64,000 nt of DNA from Methylopila sp. Yamaguchi (GTDB lineage Bacteria > Pseudomonadota > Alphaproteobacteria > Rhizobiales > Methylopilaceae), in the NCBI RefSeq assembly GCF_002897035.1, contig NZ_BAUX01000010.1, positions 62,001-126,000 of the forward strand, given 5' to 3'. A program made the position numbers and the translations under genes. Positions 19,294-29,529 of this stretch are shown piece by piece (within the stretch, counting starts at the first letter, position 1; each line of letters starts with the position of its first letter). The notes below the pieces were generated by a model. That model made no database searches and was not told where the DNA came from. It saw only the letters and a program-made list of their open reading frames with translations.

Positions 19294-20151
19294 TCACCAT
19301 CGGAGCAGCCCCTGCGCCGCGCCGTCGAAGCCGCCGCGGGCAAGACCCACGAGGGCGGCAAGCGTAGCCGCGACGAGGAAGCCGTCCATTCGGTCCATCA
19401 GCCCGCCGTGGCCGGGGATGATCCGCCCGGAATCCTTCGCGCCGAAGCGCCGCTTCATCGCCGACTCGAACAGGTCGCCGACCACGGTCGCCACCGTCGC
19501 GAGGAAGCCGAGCACAACCAGCGGACCGAGCGCCTCGACCCCGCCGAGGCGGGCGACCAGGAGGCTTGCGCCGGTCCCGATCACCGCGCCGCCGATCGCG
19601 CCGGACCATGTCTTCTTCGGCGACAGCGCCGGCGCGAGCTTCGGCCCACCGAGCGTGCGCCCGGTCGCATAGGCGCCGATGTCCGCCCCCCAGACCGCCG
19701 CGAACAGCCAGAGCGTGGCGAGCAGGCCGTCGGAGGGATCCTGACGGAGCAGGATGACGCCGAGGAAGGTCGCGGCTCCATAGGGCGCGGCGGCTCCCGC
19801 CAGATAGGCCGGCCGCGCCGCAAAGGCCGCGGCGAGCCCGCCGAGGGCGATCAGCGGCAGGGTGAGGCCATAATCGAACAGCAACAGGCTGCCGACGCTG
19901 AACAGCGCGCCCGCGGCGCCGAGCGTCACCGCGACGATCGCCGCCGCGTTGCGGCGGGCCTTCGGCTCGGGCGTGGCGAGCCAGGCCCATTCGACGCCGA
20001 CCGCGACGCCGACCAGCGTCCAGAACAGTCCGAAAAGCGGGCCGCCGAGCCAGGCGACGGCCAGCGCCGCGGCCGCCATGACGGCGCCGGAGACAATCCT
20101 GAGCGCGAGTTCCGACGTGCGCCGCGGGCCCGGCGCGACCGCGACGTTCAC
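19294..20151 (-). CDS. cdsA: Phosphatidate cytidylyltransferase (CdsA)
   Basis: Makes CDP-diacylglycerol from phosphatidic acid and CTP, the branch point of phospholipid synthesis. 285 residues, about eight hydrophobic helices. The family signature is complete at residues 230-256: '[20 protein letters not shown]' continuing into 'GLMDRMD', with the conserved KR...KD...HGG..DR.D. Start overlaps the uppS stop by four bases; dxr follows after 7 bp. Confidence 0.96.
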   Translation of the reverse strand: MNVAVAPGPRRTSELALRIVSGAVMAAAALAVAWLGGPLFGLFWTLVGVAVGVEWAWLATPEPKARRNAAAIVAVTLGAAGALFSVGSLLLFDYGLTLPLIALGGLAAAFAARPAYLAGAAAPYGAATFLGVILLRQDPSDGLLATLWLFAAVWGADIGAYATGRTLGGPKLAPALSPKKTWSGAIGGAVIGTGASLLVARLGGVEALGPLVVLGFLATVATVVGDLFESAMKRRFGAKDSGRIIPGHGGLMDRMDGFLVAATLAALVGLARGGFDGAAQGLLRW

Positions 20152-20915
20152 GCGTCCACCCGCGCGGCGCGGCCGCCGTAGCGGCGCTCGCGCGACCGGA
20201 AGCTCGCGATCGCGGCGTCGAACGCCGCCCGGTCAAAATCGGGCCAGTGCTGCGGTAGGAAGACGTATTCCGCGTAGGCCGACTGCCAGAGCAGGAAGTT
20301 TGAGATCCGCTGCTCGCCGCTGGTGCGGATGACGAGGTCGGGATCCGGAATGTCCGCGGTGTGGAGATTCGCGGCGATCGTCTGCAGGTCGATCGCCTTC
20401 GGGTCGAGCGCGCCCATGCGCGCGGCCTCGGCGATCCGACGCACGGCGGCGACGATCTCCTGCCGACCGCCATAGTTGAAGGCCACGACGAGCGTCAGCC
20501 CGTCATTCGTCCGGGTGAGACCTTCCGCCTCGTCGAGCAGGCCGGCGATGTCCGGCGCGAGGCCTGTCCGCTCACCGATGACCCGCACGCGGACGTTGGA
20601 GCGGTGAAGCTCGGAGAGGTCACGGCGCACGAAGAGGCGGAGCAGGTTCATGAGGTCCGAGACCTCGTCCTCCGGGCGCGACCAGTTTTCCGAGGAGAAG
20701 CTGTAGAGCGTGAGGTAGCGGACGCCGAGTTCGCCGGCGGAACGCACCGCCTTGCGGAGCGCCTCGACGCCGCGGCGGTGCCCTTCGGCCCGGGGCAGAC
20801 CGCGGGCGGCGGCCCAGCGGCCGTTGCCGTCCATGATGATCGCGACGTGGCGTGGGGCGCCGGCGCTCTCATCGGCTGCGGCCGCTTCGGTCCATCTGGG
20901 CAAATCGGTCGACAT
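20148..20915 (-). CDS. uppS: Isoprenyl transferase, undecaprenyl diphosphate synthase (UppS)
   Basis: Cis-prenyltransferase that elongates FPP with IPP to the C55 lipid carrier of peptidoglycan and O-antigen. 255 residues. Catalytic Asp29 lies in '[13 protein letters not shown]', followed by 'RAEGHRRG', '[14 protein letters not shown]', and the C-terminal '[19 protein letters not shown]' with the arginines that bind IPP and the Mg-binding glutamate of the closing 'YAEYVFLP'. The first 20 residues are a variable lead. Overlaps cdsA by four bases; 63 bp downstream of frr. Confidence 0.96.
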   Translation of the reverse strand: MSTDLPRWTEAAAADESAGAPRHVAIIMDGNGRWAAARGLPRAEGHRRGVEALRKAVRSAGELGVRYLTLYSFSSENWSRPEDEVSDLMNLLRLFVRRDLSELHRSNVRVRVIGERTGLAPDIAGLLDEAEGLTRTNDGLTLVVAFNYGGRQEIVAAVRRIAEAARMGALDPKAIDLQTIAANLHTADIPDPDLVIRTSGEQRISNFLLWQSAYAEYVFLPQHWPDFDRAAFDAAIASFRSRERRYGGRAARVDA

Positions 20916-20978
20916 GATCGCGCTCGGCGCCCGGATCGTTCGAGGATAAACGACGACGCGCTCTCGCGGCGCGCGACG

Positions 20979-21539
20979 TCAGACCTGCATGATGTCCTTT
21001 TCCTTCGCAGCCACCGCCTGGTCCACCTCGACGATGGCCGCGTCGGTCGCCTTCTGGACCTGATCGGCCAGGCGGACCTGATCGTCCTCGCTGATGTCGC
21101 CGTCCTTCTCCGCCTTCTTCAGCGTGTCCAGACCGTCGCGGCGCACGTGGCGCACGGCGACGCGGGAGGCTTCGGCGTACTTGTGCGCGACCTTCACGAG
21201 CTCCTTGCGGCGCTCGGCGTTGAGCTCCGGCAGCGGAATGCGAAGGAGCTGGCCTTCGCCGATCGGGTTGAGGCCGAGGTTGGCCTCCCGGATCGCCTTC
21301 TCGACCGCGCCGGTCATGGAGCGGTCCCACACCTGCACGTTCAGCATGCGCGGCTCGGGCACGCTCACGGTCGCGACCTGGTTCAGCGGCATCTCGGCGC
21401 CGTAGGCGACGACCACGACCGGATCGAGGAGGCTGGAGGAGGCGCGGCCGGTGCGCAGGCCCGCGAGGTCGCTCTTGAGCGAGGCCACGGCGCCCTGCAT
21501 GCGGCGCTTGATGTCGTCGAGGTCGAAGGATCCGGCCAT
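20979..21539 (-). CDS. frr: Ribosome recycling factor (Frr)
   Basis: Splits post-termination ribosomes with EF-G. 186 residues, the standard size. The three-helix-bundle sequence is typical: '[20 protein letters not shown]' near the N-terminus, '[20 protein letters not shown]' in the middle and '[14 protein letters not shown]'-like C-terminal helix (here '[20 protein letters not shown]'). Placed between pyrH (40 bp) and uppS, the conserved order. Confidence 0.97.
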   Translation of the reverse strand: MAGSFDLDDIKRRMQGAVASLKSDLAGLRTGRASSSLLDPVVVVAYGAEMPLNQVATVSVPEPRMLNVQVWDRSMTGAVEKAIREANLGLNPIGEGQLLRIPLPELNAERRKELVKVAHKYAEASRVAVRHVRRDGLDTLKKAEKDGDISEDDQVRLADQVQKATDAAIVEVDQAVAAKEKDIMQV

Positions 21540-21579
21540 GGGATGAAGGTCCTTGAGGTTCGGGCGGTTCGTCCGCCTC

Positions 21580-22305
21580 TCAGCTCGCCACGGTGGTGGC
21601 GCGTCCTTCGCCGCGCACGACCGCCGAGATCGACCCGGGCTCGTGAATGGAGAAGACGATTACCGGAAGCGCGTTCTCGCGCGCAAGCGCGAAGGCCGCG
21701 GCGTCCATGACCTTGAGGTCCCGGTGCAGGACGTCGTCATGGGTCAGGCGGTCGAACCGGGTCGCCGTCGGATCCTTCTTCGGATCGGCGCTGTAGATGC
21801 CGTCGACCTGCGTGGCCTTCAGCAGCGCCTCGCAGCCGGTCTCGACTGCGCGGAGCGCCGCCGCGGTGTCGGTCGTGAAGAAGGGATTGCCGGTCCCGGC
21901 GGCGAACACCACCACCCGGCCGCGGTCAAGATGGGCGAGCGCGCGCGGCCGCGTGTAGGTCTCGCACACCGCCGGCATGTCGAGCGCCGAGAGCACCCTA
22001 GCCTGGGTCCCCTGACGAGTGATCGCGGCCGACAGCGCGAGGCCGTTCATCACGGTCGCGAGCATGCCCATGTAGTCGCCGGTCGCGCGGTCGACGCCCT
22101 GGGACGAGACCTGCACGCCGCGGAAGATGTTGCCCCCGCCGACGACCACCGCGACCTCCACTCCAAGGGAGTGGGTCGCGGCGATGTCGGCGGCGATGCG
22201 GTCGACGGTCGGCTGGTGCAGGCCGAAGGCGTCGGGACCCATCAAGGCCTCTCCCGAGACCTTGACGAGCACCCGCTTGTAGATCGGCTCCGGCCGTCCC
22301 GTCAT
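21580..22305 (-). CDS. pyrH: UMP kinase (PyrH)
   Basis: Hexameric bacterial UMP kinase, phosphorylating UMP to UDP for pyrimidine nucleotide supply. 241 residues; amino-acid-kinase fold with '[13 protein letters not shown]' at the N-terminus, '[16 protein letters not shown]' and '[17 protein letters not shown]' in the ATP/UMP site, and '[18 protein letters not shown]'. Ten bp downstream of tsf. Confidence 0.97.
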   Translation of the reverse strand: MTGRPEPIYKRVLVKVSGEALMGPDAFGLHQPTVDRIAADIAATHSLGVEVAVVVGGGNIFRGVQVSSQGVDRATGDYMGMLATVMNGLALSAAITRQGTQARVLSALDMPAVCETYTRPRALAHLDRGRVVVFAAGTGNPFFTTDTAAALRAVETGCEALLKATQVDGIYSADPKKDPTATRFDRLTHDDVLHRDLKVMDAAAFALARENALPVIVFSIHEPGSISAVVRGEGRATTVAS

Positions 22306-22315
22306 CGCGCGGGCG

Positions 22316-23242
22316 TCAGCGCGTGCCGGCCGCGGCTGCGACCTCGGCCGCGAAGTCGTTCTCTTCCTTCTCGACGCCCTCGCCGAGCGCCAGCCGGACG
22401 AAGCCGGTCAGCTTGATGGGAGCGCCGGCCTCGGCCTCGGCCGCCTTCACGGCCTGCGCGACGGTCTTGGAGCCGTCGTGCACGAAGGGCTGCTCGAGGA
22501 GAGTGGCCTCCTTGTAGAAGGTCTTGATGCCGCTCTCGACGATCTTCTCGATGACGTTCTCGGGCTTGCCGCCTTCGCGCGCCTTGTCGGCCAGCACCGC
22601 CTTCTCGCGCTCGACGATCGCGGGATCGATCGACGCCGCGTCAAGGCCCTGCGGGTTCGTCGCCGCGACATGCATCGCGACCTGGCGGCCAAGCGCCGCC
22701 AGAACGTCGGCTTTGCCTTCGGACTCCAGCGCGACGAGCACGGCGATCTTGCCGAGGTTCGGCGCGACCTGGCCGTGGACGTAGCCGCCGATCACGCCCT
22801 TCGAGACCGACAGCTCGGCCGCGCGGCGGAGGGTCATGTTCTCTCCGATCCGGGCGATGGTCGACTGGATCTTGTCCGCCACCGAGCCGCCGCCGGGATA
22901 GCCCGCGGCCTCGATCGTGGGAACGTCGGCGCCGGCGGTCAGGGCCACGGTCGCGATGGTCGAGACCATCTCCTGGAACTCGACGTTGCGCGCGACGAAG
23001 TCGGTCTCGGCGTTCACCTCGACCGCGACCCCCTTGGCGCCGTCGACGGCGAGCGCGACGAGACCCTCGGCCGCGACGCGGCCGGCCTTCTTCGCGGCCT
23101 TGGCGAGGCCCTTCTTGCGCAGCCAGTCGAACGCAGCCTCGATGTCGCCTTCGACCTCGGAGAGCGCGTTCTTGCAGTCCATCATGCCGGCGCCGGTCTT
23201 CTCGCGAAGCTCCTTCACCATGGCTGCGGTGATGTTGGCCAT
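22316..23242 (-). CDS. tsf: Elongation factor Ts (Tsf)
   Basis: Nucleotide-exchange factor for EF-Tu. 308 residues: N-terminal UBA-like domain with '[19 protein letters not shown]', the core with '[15 protein letters not shown]' and a dimerisation region ending 'VDGSKTVAQ'-type sequence (here '[19 protein letters not shown]'). It is preceded by a hairpin in the 104-bp gap after rpsB, and pyrH follows after 10 bp. Confidence 0.97.
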   Translation of the reverse strand: MANITAAMVKELREKTGAGMMDCKNALSEVEGDIEAAFDWLRKKGLAKAAKKAGRVAAEGLVALAVDGAKGVAVEVNAETDFVARNVEFQEMVSTIATVALTAGADVPTIEAAGYPGGGSVADKIQSTIARIGENMTLRRAAELSVSKGVIGGYVHGQVAPNLGKIAVLVALESEGKADVLAALGRQVAMHVAATNPQGLDAASIDPAIVEREKAVLADKAREGGKPENVIEKIVESGIKTFYKEATLLEQPFVHDGSKTVAQAVKAAEAEAGAPIKLTGFVRLALGEGVEKEENDFAAEVAAAAGTR

Positions 23243-23260
23243 GTCATCCTCTGAAACGTG

Positions 23261-23282
23261 CGCCGCCCTGTGAAGGGCGGCG
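23261..23282 (-). promoter_or_regulatory. Hairpin in the rpsB-tsf gap, possible partial terminator
   Basis: Perfect 9-bp stem 'CGCCGCCCT'/'AGGGCGGCG' with a 4-base loop, 18 bases before the tsf start; on the minus strand it is followed by 'GCACGTTTC', only a weak U-run. A second 7-bp inverted repeat ('GCCCGCG'/'CGCGGGC') lies between it and the rpsB stop. In E. coli the rpsB-tsf spacer also carries an attenuating structure, so modulation of tsf relative to rpsB is plausible. Confidence 0.5.
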
Positions 23283-23346
23283 AAGATTAAGGTCAGGCGA
23301 GGCCCGCGAGATCACGAGGACCCGCGGGCGTTCTGAAGCTTGAGCG

Positions 23347-24384
23347 TTACGCGGCGAGGCCGGCGAGCAGCTCGCGGGCCTGCGCGACCCAGCCCTCGCG
23401 GTCGAAGCGACCGTTAAGCTTCAGGTCGGAATCGGCCTTGGCCACGTCGGTCGGGGTCATCGCGGCGATCTGCCAGTAGTGATAGACGCCGTACTCGTTC
23501 AGCTTCTGCTCGAGCTGCGGGCCGACGCCGGAGAGCTTCGCGAGATCGTCGGGCGCGCCGCGCGGGGCGGCGAGCAGCTCGAACGCCTCAACGGGCGCTT
23601 CGATCTCTTCGACCGCGACCACGGAGACCACCTCCGCCGGCAGATCCTCCACGAGGGGCTCTTCCTGGGCGCCGAGGTCGATGCCGAGATCGCCCTGGCC
23701 GCGGCTGATGCCGTCAAGCGCGGCGCGGGCGATCAGGTCGCCATAGAGCGCCAGCGCGCGCCCGGCGTCGTCGTTGCCCGGGATCGGATAGGTGATTCCC
23801 TCGGGGTCCGAGTTGGTGTCGAGGATGGCCGCGACCGGAATGCCGAGGCGACGAGCCTCCTGCACCGCGATCTGCTCCTTGTTGGTGTCGATCACGAAGA
23901 TCAGGTTGGGCAGGCCGCCCATGTCCTTGATGCCGCCCAGGGTCTTCTCGAGCTTGTCGCGCTCGCGCGACAGCGTCAGGCGCTCCTTCTTGGTGAAGCC
24001 ATGGGCCTCGCCGGAGAGCATCTCTTCGAGCTTGCGCAGGCGCTGGATCGAGCCGGAGATGGTCTTCCAGTTCGTCAGCATGCCGCCCAGCCAGCGGGCG
24101 TTCACGAAGTACTGCGCCGAACGACGGGCCGAATCCGCGACGACCTCGGCCGCCTGGCGCTTGGTGCCGACGATGAGGACGCGGCCGCCGCCGGCGACGA
24201 CGTCGGACACGGCCTGCAGCGCGCGGTGCAGCAGCGGCACGGTCTGCGCGAGGTCGATGATGTGGATGTTGTTGCGCGCGCCGAAGATGTAGGGCGCCAT
24301 CTTCGGGTTCCAGCGGTGAGCCTGGTGGCCGAAGTGCACGCCCGCCTCGAGCAGCTGGCGCATGGTGAAGTCAGGAGCAGCCAT
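23347..24384 (-). CDS. rpsB: 30S ribosomal protein S2 with C-terminal extension (RpsB)
   Basis: Ribosomal protein S2 of the small subunit. Residues 1 to about 235 match the normal S2 fold ('[20 protein letters not shown]', '[20 protein letters not shown]', '[11 protein letters not shown]'). The remaining roughly 110 residues form an acidic linker and a helix-hairpin-helix-like module: '[20 protein letters not shown]', then '[18 protein letters not shown]' and a GxVxQA-type end. Such tails occur in Rhizobiales S2 proteins; their function is not known to me. First gene of the long minus-strand block, with a good promoter about 110 bp upstream. Confidence 0.97.
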   Translation of the reverse strand: MAAPDFTMRQLLEAGVHFGHQAHRWNPKMAPYIFGARNNIHIIDLAQTVPLLHRALQAVSDVVAGGGRVLIVGTKRQAAEVVADSARRSAQYFVNARWLGGMLTNWKTISGSIQRLRKLEEMLSGEAHGFTKKERLTLSRERDKLEKTLGGIKDMGGLPNLIFVIDTNKEQIAVQEARRLGIPVAAILDTNSDPEGITYPIPGNDDAGRALALYGDLIARAALDGISRGQGDLGIDLGAQEEPLVEDLPAEVVSVVAVEEIEAPVEAFELLAAPRGAPDDLAKLSGVGPQLEQKLNEYGVYHYWQIAAMTPTDVAKADSDLKLNGRFDREGWVAQARELLAGLAA

Positions 24385-24501
24385 CGTCTTGAATCCGTCT
24401 TTCCGGTTGCCTCCGCGGGCGATCGCCGGAGCCCGATCGTCGAGCCCGGCGCCGGTGCGGCTTGGTTATCGCCGCTGAAGCCCGCGTGTGGGATGGCGCG
24501 G

Positions 24502-24531
24502 CTTATAGGCGCAAACCCCCGAAGAAGGCAA
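24502..24531 (-). promoter_or_regulatory. Predicted sigma-70 promoter of rpsB
   Basis: On the minus strand a -35 box TTGCCT (24531-24526) and a -10 box TATAAG (24507-24502) are separated by 18 bp, starting transcription near 24495 and leaving a leader of about 110 bases before rpsB. It lies in the 313-bp divergent gap 24385-24697 between rpsB and the DUF2865 gene; I see no other gene there. Confidence 0.6.
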
Positions 24532-24697
24532 GACGGCGGCCGGTCGAGCCAGCGTCCAAGCGCGCCCCTGCCGCCGAGCGCCCTCCTCACTTCGGTCTCA
24601 TTCCGCCGCCTCTGTGCGGAGCCGTTGCGACGGGGTATGTACGTCCGGGGTCGACGCTCTCGGCGCCAATCCCTTCGAGTCGCCTGAAAGGATGCGC

Positions 24698-25843
24698 ATG
24701 AGGTCCAGTTTCGTCACGCTCGCGGCTGTCGCTTTGACGCTGGCGGCGGCGATCGGAGACGCCCGGGCCCAGCAGGGCTCCGACCAGTGCCTGCGCCTCG
24801 AGGCGCAGCTTGCGGCCGTCGACCGCGGCGGCGCCCGCCGGCCGGACCCCCGCGCCATCGAGCGCGACTTCAACCGCCAACGCTACGAACTCGACCGCAC
24901 CAAGGCCTACGCGCGCGGCCTCGGCTGCGGCCGCGGCTTCCTGTTCTCCTCGCCGCCGGCCGAATGCTCCGACATCGAGCGGCGCATGGGGCAGATGGAG
25001 ACCAACCTCGACAAGCTCGAGGCCCAGCTCGCCCAGGCTCAGCAGGGCGGCGGCGTGGACCCCCGCCGGCGCGACCTGCTGTTCGCCCTCGCCCGCAACC
25101 AGTGCGGTCCGCAGTACCGCCTCGTCGAGCGCAAGATCGAGCGTGAGCCGCAGCAGCGGCAGGGCTTCTTCTCCATGCTGTTCGGCGGCGGCGGCTCGGA
25201 CGGCCCGCGCGAGGAGACTGTGGTCGAGCCCGAGATGGATCCGCAGTCCACGCCGCGGGTCTCGACCTACCGCACAGTGTGCGTGCGCACCTGCGACGGC
25301 TTCTTCTTCCCGATCTCGTTCCAGACCACACGCAACGCCTTCGAGCGCGACGACGCGATCTGCCGCGCCACCTGCCCCGGCGCCGAAGCCAAGCTCTACT
25401 CCTATCCGAATCCCGGGGGGGCGATGGAGCAGGCGTCGAGCGTCGACGGCGAGGCCTACGCCAAGCTCCAGAACGCCTTCCGCTACCGCAAGGAGTTCGT
25501 CGCGGGCTGCTCGTGCCGCCCAGAAGGCATGAGCTGGGCCGAGGCGCTCGCGGGTGTCGAGGACAAGACCGTGAAGAAGGGCGACATCGTCGTCGACGAG
25601 CAGAAGGCGCTCGAGCTGTCGCGGCCGCAGGGCGCGGGCCAGCCCAAGCCGCCGGCGCCGAGCGCCCCGACCGCCCAAGCGCGGCCGAGCCGCCAGGAGC
25701 AGCTGCGCGCCCCGGCCGACCCTGCGCCCCAGGACGCGCCCGCCGTGACGCCGCGCTCGAACTCGAACGACGTGATCATCCTCGACGACCCGCTGAACCG
25801 CGGCGCCCCTATCGAGCGCCGCCCGCTCAGCCAGCCGAACTGA
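24698..25843 (+). CDS. Secreted DUF2865-domain protein
   Basis: Exported protein of 381 residues. A signal peptide covers residues 1-25 (hydrophobic 'FVTLAAVALTLAAAIGDARA', cleavage before Gln). A coiled-coil-prone region with 'MGQMETNLDKLEAQLAQAQQ' follows, then a Cys-rich DUF2865 core with 'YRTVCVRTCDGFFFPISF', 'ICRATCPGAEAKLYSYPNPG' and 'EFVAGCSCRPEGMSWAEAL', and a Pro/Ala-rich tail. The paired cysteines suggest disulphides in the periplasm. DUF2865 proteins are common in Rhizobiales; their role is unknown. Of two neighbouring ATGs I chose 24698, which has 'gaaagg' at proper distance; 24692 is equally in frame. Divergent from rpsB. Confidence 0.85.
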   Translation: MRSSFVTLAAVALTLAAAIGDARAQQGSDQCLRLEAQLAAVDRGGARRPDPRAIERDFNRQRYELDRTKAYARGLGCGRGFLFSSPPAECSDIERRMGQMETNLDKLEAQLAQAQQGGGVDPRRRDLLFALARNQCGPQYRLVERKIEREPQQRQGFFSMLFGGGGSDGPREETVVEPEMDPQSTPRVSTYRTVCVRTCDGFFFPISFQTTRNAFERDDAICRATCPGAEAKLYSYPNPGGAMEQASSVDGEAYAKLQNAFRYRKEFVAGCSCRPEGMSWAEALAGVEDKTVKKGDIVVDEQKALELSRPQGAGQPKPPAPSAPTAQARPSRQEQLRAPADPAPQDAPAVTPRSNSNDVIILDDPLNRGAPIERRPLSQPN

Positions 25844-25873
25844 GTCTCGGGGTCGTTCGGAATCACGCCGTCG

Positions 25874-26102
25874 CTCCGGGCGAAGTCCCGGAGCCCAATG
25901 ATCGCGCCGTCGGCGGCATGAGCGCGGACCCCCGATCGCCGCGAGTATGGGTTCCGGCATTTCCGCTTCGTTGCAGCCGGAACGACGGCGCGGTTTGTTC
26001 CAGCGCTGTCTCACCCTCCGCCGTCATGGTCCGGCTTCACCGGACCATCCATTTCAGACGCGAAGCCGACGTCGGCGGTGGCTCCTCCGGTTTAGCCGGA
26101 GG
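25874..26102. repeat. Cluster of intergenic palindromic repeats between DUF2865 gene and parC
   Basis: The 283-bp gene-free gap 25844-26126 holds four units. 25874-25893 is a 7-bp hairpin 'CTCCGGG'/'CCCGGAG'. 25947-25987 is a 41-base unit with 'GGGTTCCG...GCAGCCGGA' that recurs at 36102-36141. 26026-26048 is a 9-bp hairpin 'ATGGTCCGG'/'CCGGACCAT' with loop CTTCA. 26084-26102 is a 7-bp hairpin 'CCTCCGG'/'CCGGAGG'. None has a U-run, though they lie between convergent genes and could end transcripts. They look like REP-type elements scattered in Rhizobiales genomes. Confidence 0.6.
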
Positions 26103-26126
26103 GCGACGGTCGCGTTTTACGGCGTT

Positions 26127-28370
26127 CTAGCCGCTGAAGGTGTTCGACGCCGGGAAGCCGCGGGGCGGGAGACGTCCGCTCTCCGCGCGGTGGCCCAGCC
26201 AGTCGCGCAGCTCCTCGCCCTTCAGCGACCAGGTCTTGCCGCCGTTGGTGACGAAGGAAAAGCCCTCGGCGAGCGCGAAGACCTTCACGTCCGAGAGGCC
26301 GCCGTCCTTGTAGCGTTGCAGCCGGACGCCGCGGCCGCGCGCCATCTCGGCGACCTGCGCGAGCGGGAACAGCAGCAGCTTCCGGTTCTGGCCGACCACA
26401 GCGACCGTGTCGCCGTCGGCGGGCGCAAACCGCACGACGCGCGCGGTCCCGTCGAGATTGACGACCTGCCGGCCCTTGCGGGTCGAGGACAGCAGCTGGT
26501 CGTCCGAGACCAGGAAGCCGCGGGCGTCGCTGGTCGCAACCAGCCGCTTCGCCCCGGCGCGCGCTGCGAAGACGTCGATGACGTCGGAGCCCTCGTCGAT
26601 GTCGACCATCAGCCGAACCGGCTCGCCAGCGCCGCGCCCGCCGGGAAGCTTCGCGGCGTCGAGCGTGAAGGCCTTGCCGTTCGAGGTCACCACCAGAAGC
26701 TTCGCGGTGGTTTCGGTGTGGAACGACAGCTTGAGCGCGTCGTCGGCCTTGAAGGTGAGGCCGGACACGTCGGCGACGTGGCCCTTGAGCGCCCGGATCC
26801 AGCCCTTCTGCGAGACCACGACGGTCACCGGCTCGCGCTCCACGAAGGCGTCGGCGACGTCGGCTGCGGTCGCCGAGGGCGGCGCCTCGAAGGTGGTGCG
26901 GCGCTTGCCGAGCGGGGTGTCCGGCCCGAAGCTCTTCGCGAGCCCGTCGAGCTCCTTGCCCACCCGCTTCCACTGCTTGGCCTCGGAGCCCAGCAGTGAG
27001 CGCAGGTCGTCGCCCTCCTTCGTCAGCTTGTCGTGCTCGCGGCGGATCTCGATCTCTTCGAGCTTCGCCAGCGACCGGAGTCGCATGTTGAGGATGGCCT
27101 CGGCCTGCGTGTCGGTCAGCGTGAACGCCGCGATCAGCTCGGCCTTCGGGTCGTCCGCCTGACGGACGATGCGGATCACCTCGTCGATGTTGAGGAAGGC
27201 GATCAGCAGGCCTTCGAGGATCTCGAGGCGCCGGACAATGGCGTCGAGCCGGTGCTGCGCCCGGCGCTGGATCACCTCGCGGCGGTGGTCGAGCCAGTGC
27301 TTGAGCACGTCCTTGAGGCCGAGCACCATCGGCGTCTGGCCGCGCACCAGCACGTTCATGTTGATCGGGATGCGGCTTTCGAGCTCCGTCAGGCGGAACA
27401 CCGATTCCATCATCACGATCGGATCGACGGTGCGGACCCGCGGCTCCAGCACCAGCCGGACGTCCTCGGTCGACTCGTCGCGGACGTCGACGACCAGCGG
27501 CAGCTTGCGGTCGTTGATCAGCTCCGCGATGCGCTCCACCAGCCGGCTCTTCGGCACGAGCCACGGGATCTCGGTCACGACAGCGACCCAGGTCCCGCGG
27601 CCGAGGTCCTCGACCGCCCAGCGCGCCCGCGTGCGGAAGCCGCCGCGGCCGGTGCGGTAGGCCTCGGCGATCCCCCCGGGGCCGTCGATGATCACGCCGC
27701 CGGTGGGGAAGTCCGGCCCCTTCACATGGACCAGCAGGTCGTCGGTGGTGGCGTCGGGATTGGCGAGCAGCGCGCGCGAGGCCTCGACCAGCTCGGCCAC
27801 GTTGTGCGGCGGGATCGAAGTCGCCATGCCGACCGCGATGCCCTGGCTGCCGTTGGCGAGCAGATTGGGGAAGGCGCCGGGGAGGACGATCGGCTCCTTC
27901 TCGGTGCCGTCGTAGGTCGCGCGGTAGTCGACCGCGTCCTCGTCGAGCCCGTCCAGCAGCAGGCGGGCGACCTCGGTCAGCCGCGCCTCGGTGTAGCGCA
28001 TCGCCGCGGCGTTATCGCCGTCGATGTTGCCGAAGTTGCCCTGCCCCTCAACCAGAGGCCAGCGCTGGGCGAAGTCCTGCGCGAGCCGCACCAGCGCGTC
28101 GTAGACCGACTGGTCGCCGTGCGGGTGATACTTGCCAATCGTGTCGCCGACCACGCGGGCGCATTTCTTGAACGCCGCGCCGGGATCGAGCTTCAGCTCG
28201 CGCATCGCCCAGAGCACGCGCCGGTGCACGGGCTTCAGCCCGTCGCGGACGTCGGGCAGCGCGCGTTGAGTGATGGTCGAGAGCGCGTAGGCGAGGTAGC
28301 GCTCCTCGAGCGCAGAGCGCAGCTCGATGGGAAGCACGCCGTCGCCCGGCGGCACTTTAAGTTCGCTCAT
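26127..28370 (-). CDS. parC: DNA topoisomerase IV subunit A (ParC)
   Basis: Breakage-reunion subunit of the decatenase topo IV. 747 residues. The catalytic tyrosine is Tyr126 in '[15 protein letters not shown]'; the N-terminal winged helix contains '[16 protein letters not shown]'. The protein is shorter than GyrA, its C-terminal domain has degenerate beta-pinwheel blades ('[18 protein letters not shown]') and no GyrA box is apparent, so ParC is preferred over GyrA. I start at the ATG 28370, which has 'aggtgag' upstream; a GTG at 28379 is also in frame. Gln87 at the quinolone-region position is, as far as I recall, the usual residue in Rhizobiales ParC. Confidence 0.94.
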   Translation of the reverse strand: MSELKVPPGDGVLPIELRSALEERYLAYALSTITQRALPDVRDGLKPVHRRVLWAMRELKLDPGAAFKKCARVVGDTIGKYHPHGDQSVYDALVRLAQDFAQRWPLVEGQGNFGNIDGDNAAAMRYTEARLTEVARLLLDGLDEDAVDYRATYDGTEKEPIVLPGAFPNLLANGSQGIAVGMATSIPPHNVAELVEASRALLANPDATTDDLLVHVKGPDFPTGGVIIDGPGGIAEAYRTGRGGFRTRARWAVEDLGRGTWVAVVTEIPWLVPKSRLVERIAELINDRKLPLVVDVRDESTEDVRLVLEPRVRTVDPIVMMESVFRLTELESRIPINMNVLVRGQTPMVLGLKDVLKHWLDHRREVIQRRAQHRLDAIVRRLEILEGLLIAFLNIDEVIRIVRQADDPKAELIAAFTLTDTQAEAILNMRLRSLAKLEEIEIRREHDKLTKEGDDLRSLLGSEAKQWKRVGKELDGLAKSFGPDTPLGKRRTTFEAPPSATAADVADAFVEREPVTVVVSQKGWIRALKGHVADVSGLTFKADDALKLSFHTETTAKLLVVTSNGKAFTLDAAKLPGGRGAGEPVRLMVDIDEGSDVIDVFAARAGAKRLVATSDARGFLVSDDQLLSSTRKGRQVVNLDGTARVVRFAPADGDTVAVVGQNRKLLLFPLAQVAEMARGRGVRLQRYKDGGLSDVKVFALAEGFSFVTNGGKTWSLKGEELRDWLGHRAESGRLPPRGFPASNTFSG

Positions 28371-28522
28371 CGTTCTCACCTACCCGCAGCGCCGATTCGG
28401 AGCAAGAAGCGCTTGGGGATAAGCGCCGATGGCGCACGCCGGCGTCGCGCTTTCGTGTCCGGCCGCCCGTCGCCGCCGCGCCGCGCGGCCCCACCTATCC
28501 CAGCACATCGGAGGAGGGCGAC

Positions 28523-29440
28523 ATGCCGACGACACTCGACCGCCGAACCGTCGCCGCGGGTCTTCTCGCCGGCGGGGCCGCAGCCGCCCTGCCCCGCGCC
28601 GCGCGCGCCCAGGCGCCGGCGCCGCTGGCGAAGACGATCCCCTCCACGGAAGAGAAGATCCCCGCGGTCGGGCTCGGCACCTGGATCACCTTCAACGTCG
28701 GTGACGACGCCGATCTCCGGAAGGACTGCGTCGCCGTGATGGCCGCGTTCTTCGAAGCCGGCGGGCGGATGATCGACTCCTCGCCCATGTACGGCTCCGC
28801 GCAGGCGGTGGTCGGAGCCGGCCTGAAGGCCCTTGAAAACCCGAAGCCGCTGTTCTCGGCCGAGAAGGTCTGGACCTCCTCGGACGGTCCGGCGCAGATC
28901 GAGGCGACCCGCAAGCTTTGGGGCGTTCCGCGGTTCGACCTGCTTCAGGTCCACAACCTCCTGAACTGGGAGGCGCATCTCGACACGCTGTTTGCGATGA
29001 AGGACGCGGGGAAGCTGCGCTACGTGGGCGTCACCACCTCGGAGGGCCGCCGCCACGGCGAGCTCGAGAAGATCATGGCCGCGAAGCCGCTCGACTTCGT
29101 CCAGCTCACCTACAATCCGGTCGACCGCGAGGCGGAGCGGCGCCTGCTGCCGCTCGCCCGCGAGCGCGGGGTTGCGGTGATCGTCAACCGCCCGTTCCAG
29201 CAGGGCGACCTCACGGGGCGCCTCGAGGGCCAGCCGCTCCCTGCCCTTGCGGAGCCTCTCGGCGGAACGACCTGGGCGCAGCTCATCCTCAAGTTCATCG
29301 TCTCGCACCCAGCCGTCACTTGCGCGATCCCCGCCACCACGCGCGTCGACCACGTCCGCGAGAACCTCGCCGCCGCCGCGGGCCCGCTTCCGGACGAGTC
29401 CACGCGGGCGAAGATCGCGGCCGAGATCGCAAAGCTTTGA
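28523..29440 (+). CDS. Aldo/keto reductase with Tat-type signal peptide
   Basis: Exported NAD(P)H-dependent oxidoreductase, 305 residues. The N-terminus 'LDRRTVAAGLLAGGAAAALP' has a twin arginine (7-8) followed by a hydrophobic stretch and 'ARAQA', so it is probably folded in the cytoplasm with its cofactor and exported by Tat. The catalytic tetrad is complete: Asp85 and Tyr90 in 'MIDSSPMYGSA', Lys115 in 'SAEKVW', His144 in 'LLQVHNLL'. Substrate unknown. Strong ribosome site 'ggaggaggg' before the ATG. Stands alone, divergent from parC with 143 bp between. Confidence 0.9.
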   Translation: MPTTLDRRTVAAGLLAGGAAAALPRAARAQAPAPLAKTIPSTEEKIPAVGLGTWITFNVGDDADLRKDCVAVMAAFFEAGGRMIDSSPMYGSAQAVVGAGLKALENPKPLFSAEKVWTSSDGPAQIEATRKLWGVPRFDLLQVHNLLNWEAHLDTLFAMKDAGKLRYVGVTTSEGRRHGELEKIMAAKPLDFVQLTYNPVDREAERRLLPLARERGVAVIVNRPFQQGDLTGRLEGQPLPALAEPLGGTTWAQLILKFIVSHPAVTCAIPATTRVDHVRENLAAAAGPLPDESTRAKIAAEIAKL

Positions 29441-29529
29441 CGGGCGGAGCGACGAAGGGCGAGCGTGCTTCGGGACGCCTTGCTCGCGCGAGGCTCCGGA
29501 CGAGGCAGGAGGGTTTGCAAAGCAAAGAT

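Noticed and set aside
28100-28150. Quinolone-resistance-type substitution in ParC (Gln87)
   Set aside because: As I recall it, rhizobial ParC normally has HPHGDQS here, so it is probably ancestral and not a resistance change.
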